From Pseudalkalibacillus hwajinpoensis (GTDB lineage Bacteria > Bacillota > Bacilli > Bacillales > Guptibacillaceae): a stretch of 64,000 nucleotides of DNA. Of this stretch, positions 14,612 through 22,958 are shown in pieces; positions within the stretch are counted from its first letter, which is position 1; the number at the start of each line of letters is the position of its first letter. The translations under genes and the position numbers were made by a program. A model generated the notes under the pieces. The model was not told where the DNA came from. It searched no databases and saw only the letters and a program-made list of their open reading frames with translations. The stretch spans positions 1,054,001 through 1,118,000 of the forward strand of contig NZ_JADFCM010000001.1 of assembly GCF_015234585.1 (NCBI RefSeq), given 5' to 3'.

Positions 14612-15424
14612 TTGATAAGCAAACGGACAATCCACACTTTTTACGACTTATTAACCGGCTATGGAACACTCGCAACCATTCAAAAGCTCTTTGAATGTGA
14701 ATATATTTTTGAAACTGAAAATCATGTCTCCACTTTAAATGGGCAAAGACGTTCACTTGCTGACTCTTATGTTGCTTCACTTGATTTAAAAAATCCTAGT
14801 GACTTACGGAAATTGTTAAACGTAATAGAAATGTTTTATCTCGAAAATGAAGAAAGTGAACACTTCCAAAATGATACAACTTGGAAGCAATTTGTAAAGT
14901 TGTTGGAACGTGACGGTTATGCTTTTGTAAATGGCAAGGTTCAATATGAAAACACTACATATATCCCACAAGAGCTTGAGAATTTCACTGTGGAATATAA
15001 TATTGAACATGTTGAAAATGATTGGAATAGAGCTTTAAGTCAAGCAAAGACTGATCCAGAAGACGCAATCACTGCAACCAGAGCAATGGTTGAAAGTACA
15101 TTGAAATGGATACTTGACGACATTGGTGAAGAATATAAAGAAACGGACAATTTGAGCCAATTATACAAGAAGGTTGCTCAATTGCTAAACTTGTCTCCAG
15201 ACCAACATGGAGCAGAGATTTTCAAGCAAATACTAGGTTCAATAAATGGAGTTGTAACTGGACTGGGAGCTTTGAGAAATGCTTATGGAGACTCACACGG
15301 CAAAGGAAAAGTATATTATAAACCAAGCGAACGACACGCAAAATTTGCAATTAATTTAAGTGGAACACTTTGCATTTATCTTTTGGAAACATACATGGTT
15401 AGTAGAAAGGCTCCTTCGATTTAA
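14612..15424 (+). CDS. Abortive-infection family protein (Abi_C, HEPN-like C-terminus)
   Basis: 270 residues from TTG 14612 (TTGGAG upstream). The C-terminal third reads 'DPEDAITATRAMVESTLKWI', then 'LSQLYKKVAQLLNLSPDQHG' and 'GVVTGLGALRNAYGDSHGKG'. This is the abortive infection C-terminal domain, whose R-N-x4-H element (RNAYGDSH) is the RNase-type HEPN motif. The N-terminal half ('IHTFYDLLTGYGTLATIQKL') may sense infection. Such proteins arrest the host upon phage infection, probably by RNA cleavage. Both R and H are present, so it may be active. Single gene with no antitoxin beside it. Confidence 0.75.
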   Translation: MISKRTIHTFYDLLTGYGTLATIQKLFECEYIFETENHVSTLNGQRRSLADSYVASLDLKNPSDLRKLLNVIEMFYLENEESEHFQNDTTWKQFVKLLERDGYAFVNGKVQYENTTYIPQELENFTVEYNIEHVENDWNRALSQAKTDPEDAITATRAMVESTLKWILDDIGEEYKETDNLSQLYKKVAQLLNLSPDQHGAEIFKQILGSINGVVTGLGALRNAYGDSHGKGKVYYKPSERHAKFAINLSGTLCIYLLETYMVSRKAPSI

Positions 15425-15801
15425 ATGAGCAAAATAAGGTGGGGAATTTATGCCAGCAAAAGACGAGCATTTAGCTCTTAGTTCTGGAATTGGACACTAG
15501 TAGGATTGGCTGTTTCAAATTTTGGAGATTATAGTTCACAAGCATTTTCTTATTTCTGCAATCTAAATGTACTGATCATGTCTTTATGTTCCTACAATTT
15601 CTTTCGTTATTATTCTATTCAAACTAACCTGCTTCTTTAGTTATAACATCCAAAATAATTACTGGTAAGAATACTGAGGGTTACCTAAAAAATCAGATTG
15701 CTTAAATAAGAAGTCAAGCAGATCTTAAATATCAAGCAGGGATGTTGTCACTTCAAGAAGAATATTCTAATTTGAGCTTTTAATAAGGGGGAGAAATCTA
15801 A
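15425..15801 (+). other. Gap with a probable decayed ORF
   Basis: ATG 15450 with AGGTGGGG encodes only MPAKDEHLALSSGIGH before a stop (15498-15500). A neighbouring frame then stays open for about 50 codons ('NWTLVGLAVSNFGDYSSQAF'). This looks like a frameshifted remnant of a longer gene. Confidence 0.35.
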
Positions 15802-16251
15802 TTGGCCAATGAAAAAAATTTAATGAAGATTAATAAGGTTTTGGATAAACTTGGTGTAGAAGACGCTAAAGAAATAGTTGATATCGAAAAGTTCGAAGGA
15901 TTAATAGAGAATTTATCTAAGCTACCTGCGGAAGCTTTAGAAAGTTTGGTTAGTAAAATTCCAAACTTTACGGAGCTATCTAAGATGTATCTCGATAATT
16001 TAAATCATTCATATGATAAATTAATGGAGGATCTAATAGAGGAAAAAAAGAATCTTTATACGATGTTACAAAAAGAAGATTTGTCGGATAGTGACAAGGC
16101 TTGGATGATGAGTGAAATTAAGGACATAAGAAGGACTATGCTTATAAAGGATACATTATATAATATTCAAAATAATAAAGTATTTAAAGTAGGTGCAACA
16201 GCTCTTTCTATTGCAGTGGTAGCAGTTGCAGGTAATAAGATGAAGAAATAA
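15802..16251 (+). CDS. Hypothetical helical protein with C-terminal hydrophobic segment (149 aa)
   Basis: TTG 15802 has GGGGGAG 8 bases upstream. Residues 1-125 are charged and helical ('INKVLDKLGVEDAKEIVDIE', 'LMEDLIEEKKNLYTMLQKED'). The end has a short hydrophobic stretch ('VGATALSIAVVAVAGNK') that could tail-anchor it. No known family. A terminator follows at once. It lies between an abortive-infection gene and a restriction gene, so a defence-related role is possible but unproven. Confidence 0.55.
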   Translation: MANEKNLMKINKVLDKLGVEDAKEIVDIEKFEGLIENLSKLPAEALESLVSKIPNFTELSKMYLDNLNHSYDKLMEDLIEEKKNLYTMLQKEDLSDSDKAWMMSEIKDIRRTMLIKDTLYNIQNNKVFKVGATALSIAVVAVAGNKMKK

Positions 16252-16257
16252 ATATCC

Positions 16258-16287
16258 AAAAACGCTCAATAGAGTGTTTTTTTATTT
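16258..16287 (+). terminator. Rho-independent terminator
   Basis: AACGCTC (16261-16267), loop AATA, GAGTGTT with one wobble, then TTTTTT. Confidence 0.75.
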
Positions 16288-16466
16288 TGGAGAAAACAGG
16301 AATGTTAAATACATTAAAGAGATTACTAATTAAAATTTATTAGCTTCAATATCAACATTAGCTTTAACATAGCCAAAAATAAGAACTACTGTAAAACGAA
16401 AAGGGAGAAATACATTAATGAATTTGTGATAAAATGGAAAATAACGATTGGAAGGAGAGGAAATGA

Positions 16467-17492
16467 ATGAGTGTATGGTTGTTCCGTGCCGGGAGGCATG
16501 GAGAGTACGAAAATAAGTTTTTGCAGGATAAGCGAGTGTATTTAACCTGGGATGATTTAAATACAGATTTATCGACGATCAACGAAAAGGAAGAACTTTA
16601 TCAGACACTCATAACGCTATATAACCTTGAAAAAGAAAAAACGGCGGTTAACTGGGCTTCACAAATCTGGCCAATTGCTCACCGTATGAAAATTGGAGAC
16701 TGGGTTGTTCTCCCCTCAAAGATGAACAGAACGATACATATTGGAGAGATTACTAGTGAGTATAAATACGAAGAGTCAAATGGAAGCCCTTATTACCACT
16801 ATCGTGATGTGAAGTGGTTTGCGACGGATATTCCGCGGGATTCCTTTGAACAAGACTTGCTGTATTCATTTGGTGCCTTTATGACAGTTTGTAAAATCAG
16901 ACGAAACGATGCAGAGAAAAGAATACGTGAGATGTATCGAAACAACTGGAGTGTCAAAAAAGATAAAACGATTGCAGATCTGGTTGACGAAAATGAAGAA
17001 CAGGTTACTTTTGATTTAGATGAGTATATTTATGACCAGATATCTAAGCGTATAATTCAGCGATTTAAAGGTCACAACATGGAGACGTTAATAGAAGAAT
17101 TGCTTAAGGCTAAGGGATTTACCACTTATCGAAGCCCGGAAGGTGCAGACCATGGTGTTGATATCTTAGCAGCCTCTGATACGCTCGGGTTCGGCCATCC
17201 AAGAATTTGTGTACAGGTGAAAACATCAGATACACCACTTGACCGACCTACATTAGACCAGTTAATTGGTACGATGAGTAACTTTAGTGCAGATTTTGGT
17301 TTACTGGTTTCATGGAGTGGCTTTAAAAATTCTGTGATGAGAGAAGTCCCAAAGCAATTCTTTAAAGTACGCTTATGGGATTCGAAAACAGTAATTAATG
17401 AGATTTTCAAAAATTATCAGCATTTAAGTGACGAAATTAAAAAGGAGATTCCCATCAAGAGAGTCTGGATGTTAGATGAGGACGATGGTTAA
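16467..17492 (+). CDS. Mrr-like restriction endonuclease (type IV)
   Basis: 341 residues. The N-terminal part ('VWLFRAGRHGEYENKFLQDK', residues 3-22) is a PUA/EVE-like domain found in front of Mrr nucleases. The C-terminal half has the Mrr PD-(D/E)xK core: 'METLIEELLKAKGFTTYRSP', 'GADHGVDILAASD' (catalytic Asp) and 'RICVQVKTSDTPLDRPTLDQ' (Q-x-K). Mrr-type enzymes cut modified DNA. All key residues are present. GGAGAGG precedes the ATG; 'GTGGTT' downstream is not needed. Monocistronic, in the defence-rich left cargo. Confidence 0.85.
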   Translation: MSVWLFRAGRHGEYENKFLQDKRVYLTWDDLNTDLSTINEKEELYQTLITLYNLEKEKTAVNWASQIWPIAHRMKIGDWVVLPSKMNRTIHIGEITSEYKYEESNGSPYYHYRDVKWFATDIPRDSFEQDLLYSFGAFMTVCKIRRNDAEKRIREMYRNNWSVKKDKTIADLVDENEEQVTFDLDEYIYDQISKRIIQRFKGHNMETLIEELLKAKGFTTYRSPEGADHGVDILAASDTLGFGHPRICVQVKTSDTPLDRPTLDQLIGTMSNFSADFGLLVSWSGFKNSVMREVPKQFFKVRLWDSKTVINEIFKNYQHLSDEIKKEIPIKRVWMLDEDDG

Positions 17493-17817
17493 AAATAAAA
17501 TAGATTTGAAGTTTAATTGTGAATATTAAACCTTTGAAAAAGTATACCATCATTTGGGTTAAGGCGGTAATATATGCAAAGTAAATTCTCCGTATAAGAA
17601 TAGTAATCAGGTTATCGATAACAAGGTCATCCAAGCAGTATGCTTAATTCATATTATATATGTGGAACATAAGCTATTATTCCCTAAATTTATGAGCGAT
17701 TCTTGTATTTATTCCATAAAAGTCGGACAATATCGCTGAATAAAGCAGAAGTTTTTAGTCAATTTTCAGATATATAATTTATTTGAGAGTCTAGATTGGA
17801 GAGGAAAGAATAGAAGT
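17493..17817. other. Gap upstream of the AbrB-type gene
   Basis: No gene. It holds a second class-2 junction-like flank (17702-17728) and presumably the promoter of the abrB-CPBP pair. Confidence 0.4.
17702..17728 (+). repeat. Class-2 junction flank outside the array
   Basis: CTTGTATTTATTCCATAAAA then GTCGGAC. It matches 7708-7736 in 23 of about 27 positions, but the GGAGC core is altered to GGAC. Suggests the array or its debris extended this far. Confidence 0.5.
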
Positions 17818-18099
17818 ATGAAATCTACTGGTATAGTAAGAAAAGTTGATGAGTTAGGACGAATTGTCGTACCGATTGAACTAAGAAGAATGTTAGATGT
17901 GAAAGAAAAAGATCCACTTGAAATTTTCGTTAATGAGGATCAAATTATACTGCAAAAATACAGTTCTAAATTGGCATGTGTCATCACTGGAGAAATTAGT
18001 GAAAATAATAAAACGTATGGAAATGGATCAGTTGTTTTAAGTACTGAAGGAGCAAAAATACTGTTAAATGAGATTCAATCCTCTTTAAGTGAGGAGTAA
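17818..18099 (+). CDS. AbrB/SpoVT-family transition-state regulator
   Basis: 93 residues. The N-terminal swapped-hairpin domain 'MKSTGIVRKVDELGRIVVPI', 'ELRRMLDVKEKDPLEIFVNE' is diagnostic for AbrB/Abh DNA-binding domains. The C-terminal half ('LACVITGEISENNKTYGNGS') corresponds to the AbrB multimerisation region. It differs from AbrB in having 'DVKEKDPLEI', so it is probably a mobile paralogue rather than the chromosomal AbrB. GGAGAGG lies upstream. The protease gene begins 42 bases downstream, so they may be co-transcribed. Confidence 0.88.
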   Translation: MKSTGIVRKVDELGRIVVPIELRRMLDVKEKDPLEIFVNEDQIILQKYSSKLACVITGEISENNKTYGNGSVVLSTEGAKILLNEIQSSLSEE

Positions 18100-18140
18100 A
18101 AGAAAGGTGAACCTGTCTCTATTTTTAGAGGAGGAGAATT

Positions 18141-18890
18141 TTGAATCACTTTAAAATATTTTTCAAAAACTTAGGCTTCATAGTGCTGTTTTTCACACTA
18201 ATATTTCTTTTATTTCTATTGGATAGTCTATTGAAACTGGGAGTGACTAGCCAAGGCTTTGATATCTATCTAGTTTTGATTATATTCTTAATGCTCTTGA
18301 TTGGTTTCCCATCATTAAGAAAGGATTTTTTTTATCACTTCTCCTCTGTAAAAAATTATGGTCTTTCTTACATCTATATTTCAATTTGTATTAGTGCTGT
18401 CTTAGCCATGGTTATGAATGTAATAAGATATATTCCTTTTTGGATTACGGGAGAAGACCTTATAGGAGTAGGGTCAAAACAACTCACTTCATTTGAAGGT
18501 TTTTCAATTGTTGGGAGATATATCTTAACAGTCATAGTTGGCCCTTTTAATGAGGAGTTTTTGTTTAGATATTTATCATACGGAGGTCTCTTTTTGTTGA
18601 TAAAGCAGCTTCCTGATCACCCATGGTTAAGGTGGATTCATAACATATCAGATCATCTTTTTGTTAAGAAGACTAAAATATATATAATTTTTTGGGTATT
18701 GTTAACGAGCACGTGGTTCTCACTGGTTCACGGTCCGAACTTATTGAATTTTTTCTTTTATTTCTTTTCAGGCGTGGTATATGGAGTCTTGTTTTTGAAA
18801 TATGGTTTATTATCATCATGGACAGCACACGGCTCATTTAATTTGTTTTCAAATATTATGGGATGGTTGTTAAGATTGATAAGTAGATAG
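18141..18890 (+). CDS. CPBP-family intramembrane metalloprotease (CAAX/Abi type)
   Basis: 249 residues, about 7 TM helices; TTG 18141 with AGGAGGAGA upstream. Active-site motifs are complete: 'GPFNEEFLFRYLSYGG' (EExxxR, near residues 137-142), 'TWFSLVHGPNLL' (FxxxH) and 'SSWTAHGSFNLFSN' (HxxxN). CPBP proteins process prenylated peptides or act in bacteriocin self-immunity; some are linked to abortive infection. Here it follows an AbrB-type regulator, and no bacteriocin gene is visible. Confidence 0.85.
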   Translation: MNHFKIFFKNLGFIVLFFTLIFLLFLLDSLLKLGVTSQGFDIYLVLIIFLMLLIGFPSLRKDFFYHFSSVKNYGLSYIYISICISAVLAMVMNVIRYIPFWITGEDLIGVGSKQLTSFEGFSIVGRYILTVIVGPFNEEFLFRYLSYGGLFLLIKQLPDHPWLRWIHNISDHLFVKKTKIYIIFWVLLTSTWFSLVHGPNLLNFFFYFFSGVVYGVLFLKYGLLSSWTAHGSFNLFSNIMGWLLRLISR

Positions 18891-18990
18891 AAGTTAACTA
18901 CGTGCTAGAATACTCAATATTAAAGTTATATATTTTGAAAGAGAGTCTCCTGTGATACAATTCAACAATAATATTTAGGAGTTGAATTGA

Positions 18991-19437
18991 ATGCACAGTG
19001 AAACAGTAATTAAAAATGTAATTAATTCATTATCGAATTATTATAAAAAACAAGAATCTTTCAAAAGAGTATTCTCTAATGAGCCAATAATGGAGAAAGT
19101 AAGCGAAACATTTGAAACAGAAATTTTCGATTTAATAGATTCAGTATTGGATATGTTAGATCTTCCAGAAAATCATGAAATTGATAGGGAATATAAATAT
19201 CCTAATCATGTAAGTAAAGATAAAATAAATCTAGTTTTAGAAGCTCAAAAGAGTGACAACGGTGAGAGTTCTAATTGGTCAAGAAAGGTTTGCACCAATT
19301 TGATTATAGAGGCTGCAAAAAATAAAAAATATTTAGAAGCAGCTGTAGAATTAATTTCAAAACGGGAGCGTTTAAGTGATTACACCAAAAATGTTGAAAA
19401 CCAAATCTTTTTTAATTACGTAGATTTTCTAGATTAA
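18991..19437 (+). CDS. Hypothetical soluble protein (148 aa)
   Basis: ATG 18991 with TTAGGAG upstream. Acidic, helical; segments 'SVLDMLDLPENHEIDREYKY' and 'NWSRKVCTNLIIEAAKNKKY'. No catalytic or DNA-binding motif identified. Convergent with the repressor gene and closed by a shared terminator. Confidence 0.55.
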   Translation: MHSETVIKNVINSLSNYYKKQESFKRVFSNEPIMEKVSETFETEIFDLIDSVLDMLDLPENHEIDREYKYPNHVSKDKINLVLEAQKSDNGESSNWSRKVCTNLIIEAAKNKKYLEAAVELISKRERLSDYTKNVENQIFFNYVDFLD

Positions 19438-19491
19438 AGCTATTACTGAAAAAGACATTCCCTTTTTGTTACATAAACCATTAAAGATAGT

Positions 19492-19540
19492 AAATAGACC
19501 CTTTCAGTATTATTTTAAATACTGAAAGGGTCTATTTTAT
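19492..19540. terminator. Bidirectional terminator between convergent genes
   Basis: A perfect 20-bp stem: left 19492-19511 (AAATAGACCCTTTCAGTATT), right 19518-19537, with a 6-base loop. It serves both the gene at 18991 and the repressor. Confidence 0.9.
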
Positions 19541-19571
19541 TTGAAAAGAAAATAGCTTTAATATTACTTCA

Positions 19572-19976
19572 TTAATCGTTTTCTTTAGCTTGTTGAACTA
19601 AATAATTAAAATAATTTATTAATTCTCGAATTTGTTCAGGTTTTAATGTTTCCCACTTTTTGATATCAAAGAAGCTCATACCATTCACATTATGTTTGTT
19701 CAATAGATCTAAGATTTCATTTACAGGGCTTTCTTGGTTAGTACCATACTGTGGTTTTATTTCTCCTAAATATAAATCCGCTTTATTTCCAAGCAGGTCA
19801 TCTATAGTTGTATTAAAATAATTAGCCATCTTTATTAGGAGTTGAATATCCGGTTCAACATGATCATTTTCATAGTGAGAATATCTTGCCCTGGATATTC
19901 CTAGAGCATAAGCAACTTCATTTTGAGTCTTTGATCCTCTCAATAATTTTAAACGTTTACTTAACAAGGTTTTCAC
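19572..19976 (-). CDS. XRE-family repressor of the mobile element (ImmR-like)
   Basis: 134 residues on the minus strand. The N-terminal HTH 'TQNEVAYALGISRARYSHYE' is followed by 'LLIKMANYFNTTIDDLLGNK', as in SinR/ImmR-type repressors. The C-terminal half ('KKWETLKPEQIRELINYFNY') is a short helical dimerisation or signal region. It is divergent from the excisionase-replication-transfer genes and faces five GATAA-N5-TTATC palindromes, an ICE lysogeny-like switch. No ImmA protease gene is adjacent, so the inducing signal is unknown. Confidence 0.85.
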   Translation of the reverse strand: MKTLLSKRLKLLRGSKTQNEVAYALGISRARYSHYENDHVEPDIQLLIKMANYFNTTIDDLLGNKADLYLGEIKPQYGTNQESPVNEILDLLNKHNVNGMSFFDIKKWETLKPEQIRELINYFNYLVQQAKEND

Positions 19977-19997
19977 ACCCCTTCTATCGTTAGTATA

Positions 19998-20104
19998 GAT
20001 AAAAAAGTTATCATTATCTATTTTTGATAAAAAAATTATCGAAAATCATTGACGATAAGTTTTTTATCATGTAAGGTTTAGTTAAGTTAGATAAATTATT
20101 TATC
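19998..20104. promoter_or_regulatory. Repressor operator cluster: four GATAA-N5-TTATC palindromes
   Basis: Perfect 15-bp sites at 19998-20012, 20026-20040, 20054-20068 and 20090-20104. Centres are 28, 28 and 36 bases apart, close to whole helical turns. The sites cover the divergent promoter region between the repressor and the excisionase. They are almost certainly bound by the XRE protein next door. Confidence 0.75.
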
Positions 20105-20310
20105 AGTGGGGAGGGATTTGATAGAAACAACAGGATTATTTATTGAGAACGTATGAACAAGGTTGCTTTAACCAGAGACAAGAGCATATTCTCTAGTGAT
20201 TACTATTATAATAACTCACTACCAATCCTGATCGAGAATTTATTTATGGCACAAATTTAGTTGATGCTAATGGAATAAGTCTACTGATGGGATTTTTTTA
20301 TCTCAAAAAT
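20105..20310. other. Untranslated stretch between operators
   Basis: No open frame with a ribosome binding site. Likely leader and promoter DNA for the excisionase operon. Confidence 0.4.
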
Positions 20311-20325
20311 GATAAGAAATTTATC
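20311..20325. promoter_or_regulatory. Fifth GATAA-N5-TTATC operator
   Basis: GATAAGAAATTTATC, 26 bases before the excisionase ATG. A degenerate GATTTTTTTATC lies just upstream at 20291-20302. Confidence 0.7.
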
Positions 20326-20350
20326 AAAAATGAAATAGGAGAGGATTTTA

Positions 20351-20536
20351 ATGGAAAGAAGAACCTTAACGGTAAATGAAGCAGCTGATTATTTAGGTGT
20401 ATGCAATGACACCATTTACACAATGGTTAGAACGGAAGAAATTCCGCATTTTCGAATTAGAAGAAGAATTTTTTTCTCCAAGGAGACGATAGATATTTGG
20501 GTTCGAGAACAAGAGATGAATCATCAGGTGATTTGA
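20351..20536 (+). CDS. Excisionase-type HTH protein (Xis)
   Basis: 61 residues with a complete MerR-like/HTH_17 excisionase domain: 'LTVNEAADYLGVCNDTIYTM' then 'IPHFRIRRRIFFSKETIDIW'. TAGGAGAGG precedes the ATG. Such proteins bend DNA at the attachment sites and direct the integrase toward excision. First gene of the repressed operon; its integrase partner would be the protein at the left edge, 20 kb away, which is unusual spacing. Confidence 0.82.
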   Translation: MERRTLTVNEAADYLGVCNDTIYTMVRTEEIPHFRIRRRIFFSKETIDIWVREQEMNHQVI

Positions 20537-20575
20537 CTTTAATTTAACATCAAGAAGTTTGAAAGGATGTAAAAG

Positions 20576-21592
20576 ATGCAGGGCTGGATAAAACTTCATC
20601 GTAAAATCCTTCATAGTGAACTATTTCAGAATGAAAAGTTATTAAAGATTTTTATTTATTGTTTAACGAAATCAACTCATAAAAGAACTGAGTGTAGATT
20701 AGGTAGGCAAAAAGTTCAGTTGGAACCTGGGGAGTTTGTTTTCGGAAGGAAAAAAGCTTCTTCTGAGTTAAATATGAAAGAATCAACAGTTCGAGATTAT
20801 CTAAAAGTACTGCAGGAAGATAATGTAATTACTATTAAATCCACCAACAAATTTAGTGTTATAACAGTTAATAATTGGGCAGTTTATCAATCTCATGTTG
20901 AAGTAACCGACAACAAAACACCAGCAATCGAACAACAAAACGACAGCACTTCACCTTCAGAAAATCAACAAAAAGCCACATACAATAATGATCTAGAACT
21001 TAAAGAACTAAAGAATGATAAAGAATCGATAGATACAACAACCTCTGAGCATTCAAATAGTGAAGTCATTCGTTTTTATGAAAAGAATTTTGGGCAAATA
21101 CCACCTCACATTCATAAGGAAATAGTATTTTATATAACTGATAGTGGGGATGAAATGGTTATAGAAGCGATGAAGAGGTCTTTGTATCGGAATAAAGCTA
21201 GCTGGGGTTATGTGAAAAGTATTCTCCAATCATGGAAAAACAAAGGGGTTGGCACATTGGAGGAGGCAAAGGTCGAAGAATCTCAGCATAGTCATAACCA
21301 ATTTAGAGGTCCATCTTCTAGAAGGCGTTTAAAAAGTTCTTCGCCAGAATGGTTAAAACAAAAAGAATCTCAGTCCACGCAGTCAGTGAATAAACCACTT
21401 AGGCTTGAAGATGTTGCCACTATGATCAAGTTAAGGATCAAGTACAAAAAAGAGCCAGATGAAATCATCCAGGCAAATTGTTTCGGATATAACTTATCTA
21501 AAGACGATATTAGGGACATCCGAGAGGACCTAAAGACTGCTGAGGAAATTCTACGATCAAAGACCAAATTAAAAGTAGTTGGTGATTCTTGA
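20576..21592 (+). CDS. DnaD-domain replication protein
   Basis: 338 residues. The N-terminal winged-helix region ('GWIKLHRKILHSELFQNEKL' and 'ASSELNMKESTVRDYLKVLQ') resembles phage/ICE replication organisers. The DnaD (DnaB_2) domain lies near residues 160-230 ('VIRFYEKNFGQIPPHIHKEI', 'ASWGYVKSILQSWKNKG'). A polar linker separates the two. In ICEs and phages such proteins load helicase at the element origin. AAAGGATG lies upstream of ATG 20576. Confidence 0.8.
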   Translation: MQGWIKLHRKILHSELFQNEKLLKIFIYCLTKSTHKRTECRLGRQKVQLEPGEFVFGRKKASSELNMKESTVRDYLKVLQEDNVITIKSTNKFSVITVNNWAVYQSHVEVTDNKTPAIEQQNDSTSPSENQQKATYNNDLELKELKNDKESIDTTTSEHSNSEVIRFYEKNFGQIPPHIHKEIVFYITDSGDEMVIEAMKRSLYRNKASWGYVKSILQSWKNKGVGTLEEAKVEESQHSHNQFRGPSSRRRLKSSSPEWLKQKESQSTQSVNKPLRLEDVATMIKLRIKYKKEPDEIIQANCFGYNLSKDDIRDIREDLKTAEEILRSKTKLKVVGDS

Positions 21593-21627
21593 GTTTAGAA
21601 TTCAATTCCAAAAAAGGGGCTTGTGCT

Positions 21628-21864
21628 ATGAGGAAATCTAATCGAAATCATCTTGCTTTTTATGATATCTCGTCTCGGGCAGCTTATGTTAAAACTTTTG
21701 AAGGAAAAAAGTACAACGTACGCGGTTTATGGGTGATTGATCAGGAGGGAGCAGCTGAAAAACTGTCAGCGATTTATTATCGTATTCGAACTGTAAAAGA
21801 CATTGGATTTAAGACGATTGCGAAACGTAAAAACCCTAATTGTGAACTAAAATCTGTTAATTAG
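21628..21864 (+). CDS. Hypothetical small protein (78 aa) of the element
   Basis: ATG 21628 with AAGGGG upstream is preferred over TTG 21589, which overlaps the previous stop. The protein (MRKSNRNHLAFYDISSRAAY, 'YNVRGLWVIDQEGAAEKLSA') is basic and soluble. No known domain. Confidence 0.55.
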   Translation: MRKSNRNHLAFYDISSRAAYVKTFEGKKYNVRGLWVIDQEGAAEKLSAIYYRIRTVKDIGFKTIAKRKNPNCELKSVN

Positions 21865-22267
21865 CACTCTATAATAACCAATTGTACTTTGACAATTTTA
21901 TATCTATGCAAGGAAAGGAATGGTCACCGCACTTCCCTTGCAGTTGACCACCGTTCGGTGCGTGTGACGTAAAACGCATCTAGTGACCGGATAAGCGTTG
22001 TATTGATGATGTTGTACTTCTTGAGGGTGAGGCAAGAACCTATGAAGCTTTCAATTAGTATTGCTAGATACATAAAGTTCTTCGTTTAAGCTAAAAACGA
22101 TGTGCATTGCAGAGCATTGTTGCAGTCTGCATAGGGTTGATTGTTTCTAGCCAAAAACAATCGTTACTATTGAATGATTAGTAGCTTAATCTATTGGGTA
22201 ATTATGGTTCTTTGTATGGGTAGGTGTTAAAATTGCTTTATATCCTACTCTGGAAGGGAATGATCTG
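21865..22267. other. Non-coding region with inverted repeats (origin-like)
   Basis: GCAAGGAAAG (about 21929-21938) pairs with CTTCCCTTGC (21952-21961) with one mismatch, and CACCGTTCGGTG is a 12-bp palindrome a few bases further on. No gene. Placed between the DnaD-type protein and the transfer operon, it could be a replication origin, a regulatory leader or an alternative oriT. Confidence 0.4.
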
Positions 22268-22705
22268 ATGAAGAGACGTTGGATAGGCAGCTTCGTTTTT
22301 GCGATGATCGCCATCATTCTTGTTAGTTGTGGTGAGCAAGGAGCCACGGGTCAAGTTGAGTCTTTACCACCAGATGAAATAAAAGAGACAATCGCTAATA
22401 ATGACGATGTCTATGTTCTAGTTACCGATTCATCAGAGGAAGAAGAAAGGCAAGAATATATTGATCTAGTTGAAGAGAATATTGAGAACGACACTGTTTA
22501 TGAAATTAATGCTCAAAATTCTGAGATACTTGAAAACGAAATGCAACTAAGCGAAATTGGTCTTGAAGGTGCACAGCTATTTCAATCCCTAAGTTACTAT
22601 AAAAAAGGTGAATTACAAAAACGTATTTCTCTACGAATTCAAAAGTATGAATCGCTTGATGATAGAAAGAAAGCCATATCTCAATTCATTAATGAATCGT
22701 CCTAA
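22268..22705 (+). CDS. Lipoprotein at the head of the transfer operon
   Basis: 145 residues. Signal peptide 'RRWIGSFVFAMIAIILVSCG' with lipobox LVSC, then an acidic soluble domain ('VYVLVTDSSEEEERQEYIDL'). A mature surface-anchored protein of about 125 residues. Similar small lipoproteins lead conjugation operons and may act in mating or surface exclusion; that is inference. AAGGGAATG lies upstream. A terminator follows, so it may be expressed apart from the core. Confidence 0.7.
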   Translation: MKRRWIGSFVFAMIAIILVSCGEQGATGQVESLPPDEIKETIANNDDVYVLVTDSSEEEERQEYIDLVEENIENDTVYEINAQNSEILENEMQLSEIGLEGAQLFQSLSYYKKGELQKRISLRIQKYESLDDRKKAISQFINESS

Positions 22706-22707
22706 TT

Positions 22708-22739
22708 GGAGTGATCTTTTATAGATCGCTTCTTTTTTT
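22708..22739 (+). terminator. Rho-independent terminator after the lipoprotein
   Basis: GGAGTGATCT pairs with AGATCGCTTC (wobbles allowed) and is followed by seven Ts. It could attenuate entry into the transfer genes. Confidence 0.75.
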
Positions 22740-22771
22740 ATGCTTACAACTCGTAACAGGAGGTGATGAAT

Positions 22772-22945
22772 ATGGGTGCTACAAATCGTGAGCTTAAACA
22801 ATCGAAAGAGCTTGTTCAAACGCTTCTTACGATACAGGACCTATCCTATAGCGATTGGTTACATGATAAACATCAGGAGTACATTCAAGAAAATCAACAG
22901 GTTGTTATGAAATCTCTTATCCATTACAAAAAACTAAATGATTAA
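22772..22945 (+). CDS. Small soluble protein (57 aa) of the transfer operon
   Basis: ATG 22772 lies 7 bases after AGGAGG. Helical, charged (MGATNRELKQSKELVQTLLT). No domain recognised. Its stop is 13 bases before the VirB2-like ATG. Confidence 0.55.
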   Translation: MGATNRELKQSKELVQTLLTIQDLSYSDWLHDKHQEYIQENQQVVMKSLIHYKKLND

Positions 22946-22958
22946 AGGAGTGTTAGTT

